Assembly (NCBI RefSeq): GCF_900115095.1
Contig: NZ_FOVH01000002.1
Location: 845,334 to 909,333 of the forward strand
Length of the DNA: 64,000 nt
Source: Actinomadura madurae
GTDB lineage: Bacteria; Actinomycetota; Actinomycetes; Streptosporangiales; Streptosporangiaceae
Direction: 5' to 3'
In this document: positions 62,285 to 64,000 of the stretch, piece after piece
How the letters are laid out: each line of letters begins with the position of its first letter
How positions within the stretch are numbered: position 1 is the stretch's first letter
Notes under the pieces: model-generated
Seen by the model: only the letters and a program-made list of their open reading frames with translations
Database searches by the model: none
Told to the model about the DNA's origin: nothing
Made by a program: the position numbers and the translations under genes

Positions 62285-64000
62285 TCAGGCGGTCCTTCCC
62301 GCGCCGGGGCCGGTGACCGCGGGAGCGTCCGCGCCGCCGTCCTCCGGAGGAACCAGCTGGAACCAGAAGAAGCCGTGCCCGGGAAGCGTCATCAGGTACG
62401 GCAGCTCACCGATGGCCGGGAACTGGACGCCGCCCATGCACTCGACGGGGGAGTAGCCCTCGAAGCGGCGCAGGTCGAGCTCCACCGGCTGCGGGAAGCG
62501 CGACAGGTTGCTGACGCACAGGATCGTGTCCATCTCGCCCCACGGGCTCTCGTCCTCGGTGATCTCGCGGGTGAAGGCCAGGACGGAGGGGTTGGAGGCG
62601 GACAGTTCGACGTAGGAGCCGACGCCGAAGACGGGGTGGCGTTGGCGGATCTCGATCATTTTGCGGGTCCAGTGCAGGAGGGATCCGGGGTTGTTGGCCT
62701 GGGCTTCGACGTTGACGGCTTGGTAGCCGTAGATGGGGTCCATGATGACGGGCAGGTAGAGGCGGGCGGGGTCGCAGTGGGAGAAGCCGGCGTTGCGGTC
62801 GGGGGTCCATTGCATGGGGGTGCGGACGGCGTCGCGGTCGCCGAGCCAGATGTTGTCGCCCATGCCGATTTCGTCGCCGTAGTACAGGACGGGTGAGCCG
62901 GGGAGGGAGAGCAGGAGGGCGGTGAAGAGTTCGAGTTGGTTGCGGTCGTTGTCCAGGAGGGGTGCCAGGCGGCGGCGGATGCCGATGTTGGCTTTCATGC
63001 GGGGGTCTTTGGCGTATTCGGTGTACATGTAGTCGCGTTCTTCGTCGGTGACCATCTCCAGGGTGAGTTCGTCGTGGTTGCGGAGGAAGATGCCCCATTG
63101 GCAGGAGTCGGGGATTTTGGGGGTTTGGGCCATGATTTCGGAGATGGGGTAGCGCTGTTCGCGGCGGACGGCCATGAAGATGCGGGGCATGACGGGGAAG
63201 TGGAAGGCCATGTGGCATTCGTCGCCGCCGGCGGCGGGGTCGCCGAAGTATTCGACGACGTCGGCGGGCCATTGGTTGGCTTCGGCGAGCAGGACGCGGT
63301 CGGGGTAGAGGCGGTCGACTTCGGCGCGGACGCGTTTGAGGTAGGTGTGGGTTTGGGGGAGGTTTTCGCAGTTGGTGCCTTCGCGGGCGTACAGGTAGGG
63401 GACGGCGTCCAGGCGGAAGCCGTCGATGCCCAGGTCGAGCCAGAAGCGGAGGTTTTCCAGCATGGCGTCTTGGACGGCGGGGTTGTCGTAGTTGAGGTCG
63501 GGTTGGTGGGTGAAGAAGCGGTGCCAGTAGTACTGGCCGCGCACAGGGTCGTAGGTCCAGTTGGAGGATTCGGTGTCGATGAAGATGATGCGGGCGTCGG
63601 GGTAGCCGGTGTCGTCGTCGGCCCACATGTAGAAGTCGCCGAAGGGGCCGTGGGGGTCGGTGCGTGAGGCCTGGAACCAGGGGTGTTGGTCGGAGGTGTG
63701 GTTCATGACCAGGTCGGCGATGACGCGGATGCCGCGGGCGTGGGCTTGTTCGATGAGGTCGACGAAGTCTCCGAGTTCGCCGAATTCGGGGAGGATGCGG
63801 GTGTATTCGGCGATGTCGTAGCCGCCGTCTTTGAGGGGGGATTGGTAGATGGGCAGGAGCCAGAGGCAGTCGACGCCGAGCCATTGCAGGTGGTCGAGTT
63901 TGGAGATCAGGCCGCGCAGGTCGCCGTAGCCGTCGTTGTTGCTGTCGGCGTACCCGCGGACCGACACCTCGTAGAACACCGCCGTCTTGAACCAGTGCGG
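62285..64000 (-). CDS. treS: Trehalose synthase, 5' end beyond window
   Basis: This GH13 enzyme interconverts trehalose and maltose. The visible 571 codons run from [21 protein letters not shown], which is not the true start, to the stop at 62285. The catalytic residues are present: nucleophile Asp in [11 protein letters not shown], acid/base Glu in [10 protein letters not shown] and the Asp of FLRNHDELT. The substrate barrel and C-terminal beta domain (from about residue 490 of the visible part) are complete. It is followed by mak. Codons for Glu, Gln and Lys end mostly in A between about 62590 and 63960, unlike neighbours. Confidence 0.95.
   Translation of the reverse strand, partial: PHWFKTAVFYEVSVRGYADSNNDGYGDLRGLISKLDHLQWLGVDCLWLLPIYQSPLKDGGYDIAEYTRILPEFGELGDFVDLIEQAHARGIRVIADLVMNHTSDQHPWFQASRTDPHGPFGDFYMWADDDTGYPDARIIFIDTESSNWTYDPVRGQYYWHRFFTHQPDLNYDNPAVQDAMLENLRFWLDLGIDGFRLDAVPYLYAREGTNCENLPQTHTYLKRVRAEVDRLYPDRVLLAEANQWPADVVEYFGDPAAGGDECHMAFHFPVMPRIFMAVRREQRYPISEIMAQTPKIPDSCQWGIFLRNHDELTLEMVTDEERDYMYTEYAKDPRMKANIGIRRRLAPLLDNDRNQLELFTALLLSLPGSPVLYYGDEIGMGDNIWLGDRDAVRTPMQWTPDRNAGFSHCDPARLYLPVIMDPIYGYQAVNVEAQANNPGSLLHWTRKMIEIRQRHPVFGVGSYVELSASNPSVLAFTREITEDESPWGEMDTILCVSNLSRFPQPVELDLRRFEGYSPVECMGGVQFPAIGELPYLMTLPGHGFFWFQLVPPEDGGADAPAVTGPGAGRTA

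Overview
The window is very GC-rich, with short intergenic gaps, many GTG starts and ATGA/GTGA stop-start overlaps. It carries the imuA'-imuB-dnaE2 mutasome behind an actinobacterial-type SOS box, a treS-maltokinase pair of the GlgE pathway, an MMPL transporter, a Ser/Thr kinase fused to a beta-propeller, and DUF5954 and CGNR proteins. This points to a chromosomal segment of a filamentous actinomycete, probably Streptosporangiales (Actinomadura-like). The genus is inference. No rRNA, tRNA, CRISPR array, transposase or prophage was seen, and no gene-free stretch exceeds 300 bases.

Layout. 1-2.7 kb: minus-strand set of a CRP/FNR regulator, a nucleotidyl-cyclase-fold protein and a P-loop NTPase cut by the window start, with a small divergent gene. 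2.8-9.6 kb: ribokinase, PH-domain membrane protein, Ppx/GppA phosphatase, MMPL transporter and a receptor-like Ser/Thr kinase. 9.7-15.4 kb: SOS mutasome operon (minus) with its LexA box. 15.4-22.9 kb: mtnA, a secreted M28 peptidase coupled to a secreted aldose epimerase, RecD2 helicase and an MBL hydrolase. 22.9-27.8 kb: TetR and LacI regulators, an orphan solute-binding protein and a secreted LVIVD propeller. 27.9-34.2 kb: FUSC membrane protein with a CGNR regulator, a tiny zinc ribbon, a glutamine-synthetase-like enzyme divergent from an amidohydrolase (the two halves of FluG), and a CoA-disulfide-reductase-type flavoprotein.

34.2-52.7 kb is the most distinctive region: three DUF4132 paralogues, the third opening a tightly overlapping operon of MoxR AAA+ ATPase, DUF5682, VWA and SWIM zinc-finger proteins. 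Gene content and protein sizes match the uncharacterised E. coli yehI-yehL-yehM-yehP-yehQ cluster. The first and third DUF4132 genes share the same upstream element at identical spacing. Three minus-strand genes (TPR-like protein, cystathionine gamma-lyase-like enzyme, tail-anchored protein) sit between the paralogues.

52.7-64 kb: MBL hydrolase, DUF5954 protein, an MreB-like actin homologue, a zinc ABC transporter operon with a Zur-like box, an aldo/keto reductase with a MerR-type dyad promoter, a secreted NlpC/P60 hydrolase, and maltokinase plus trehalose synthase (5' end of treS beyond the window).

The two best candidates for an undescribed system are the CRP-cyclase-NTPase set, where the last two proteins share a peptide motif, and the three-paralogue DUF4132-MoxR-VWA-SWIM system.
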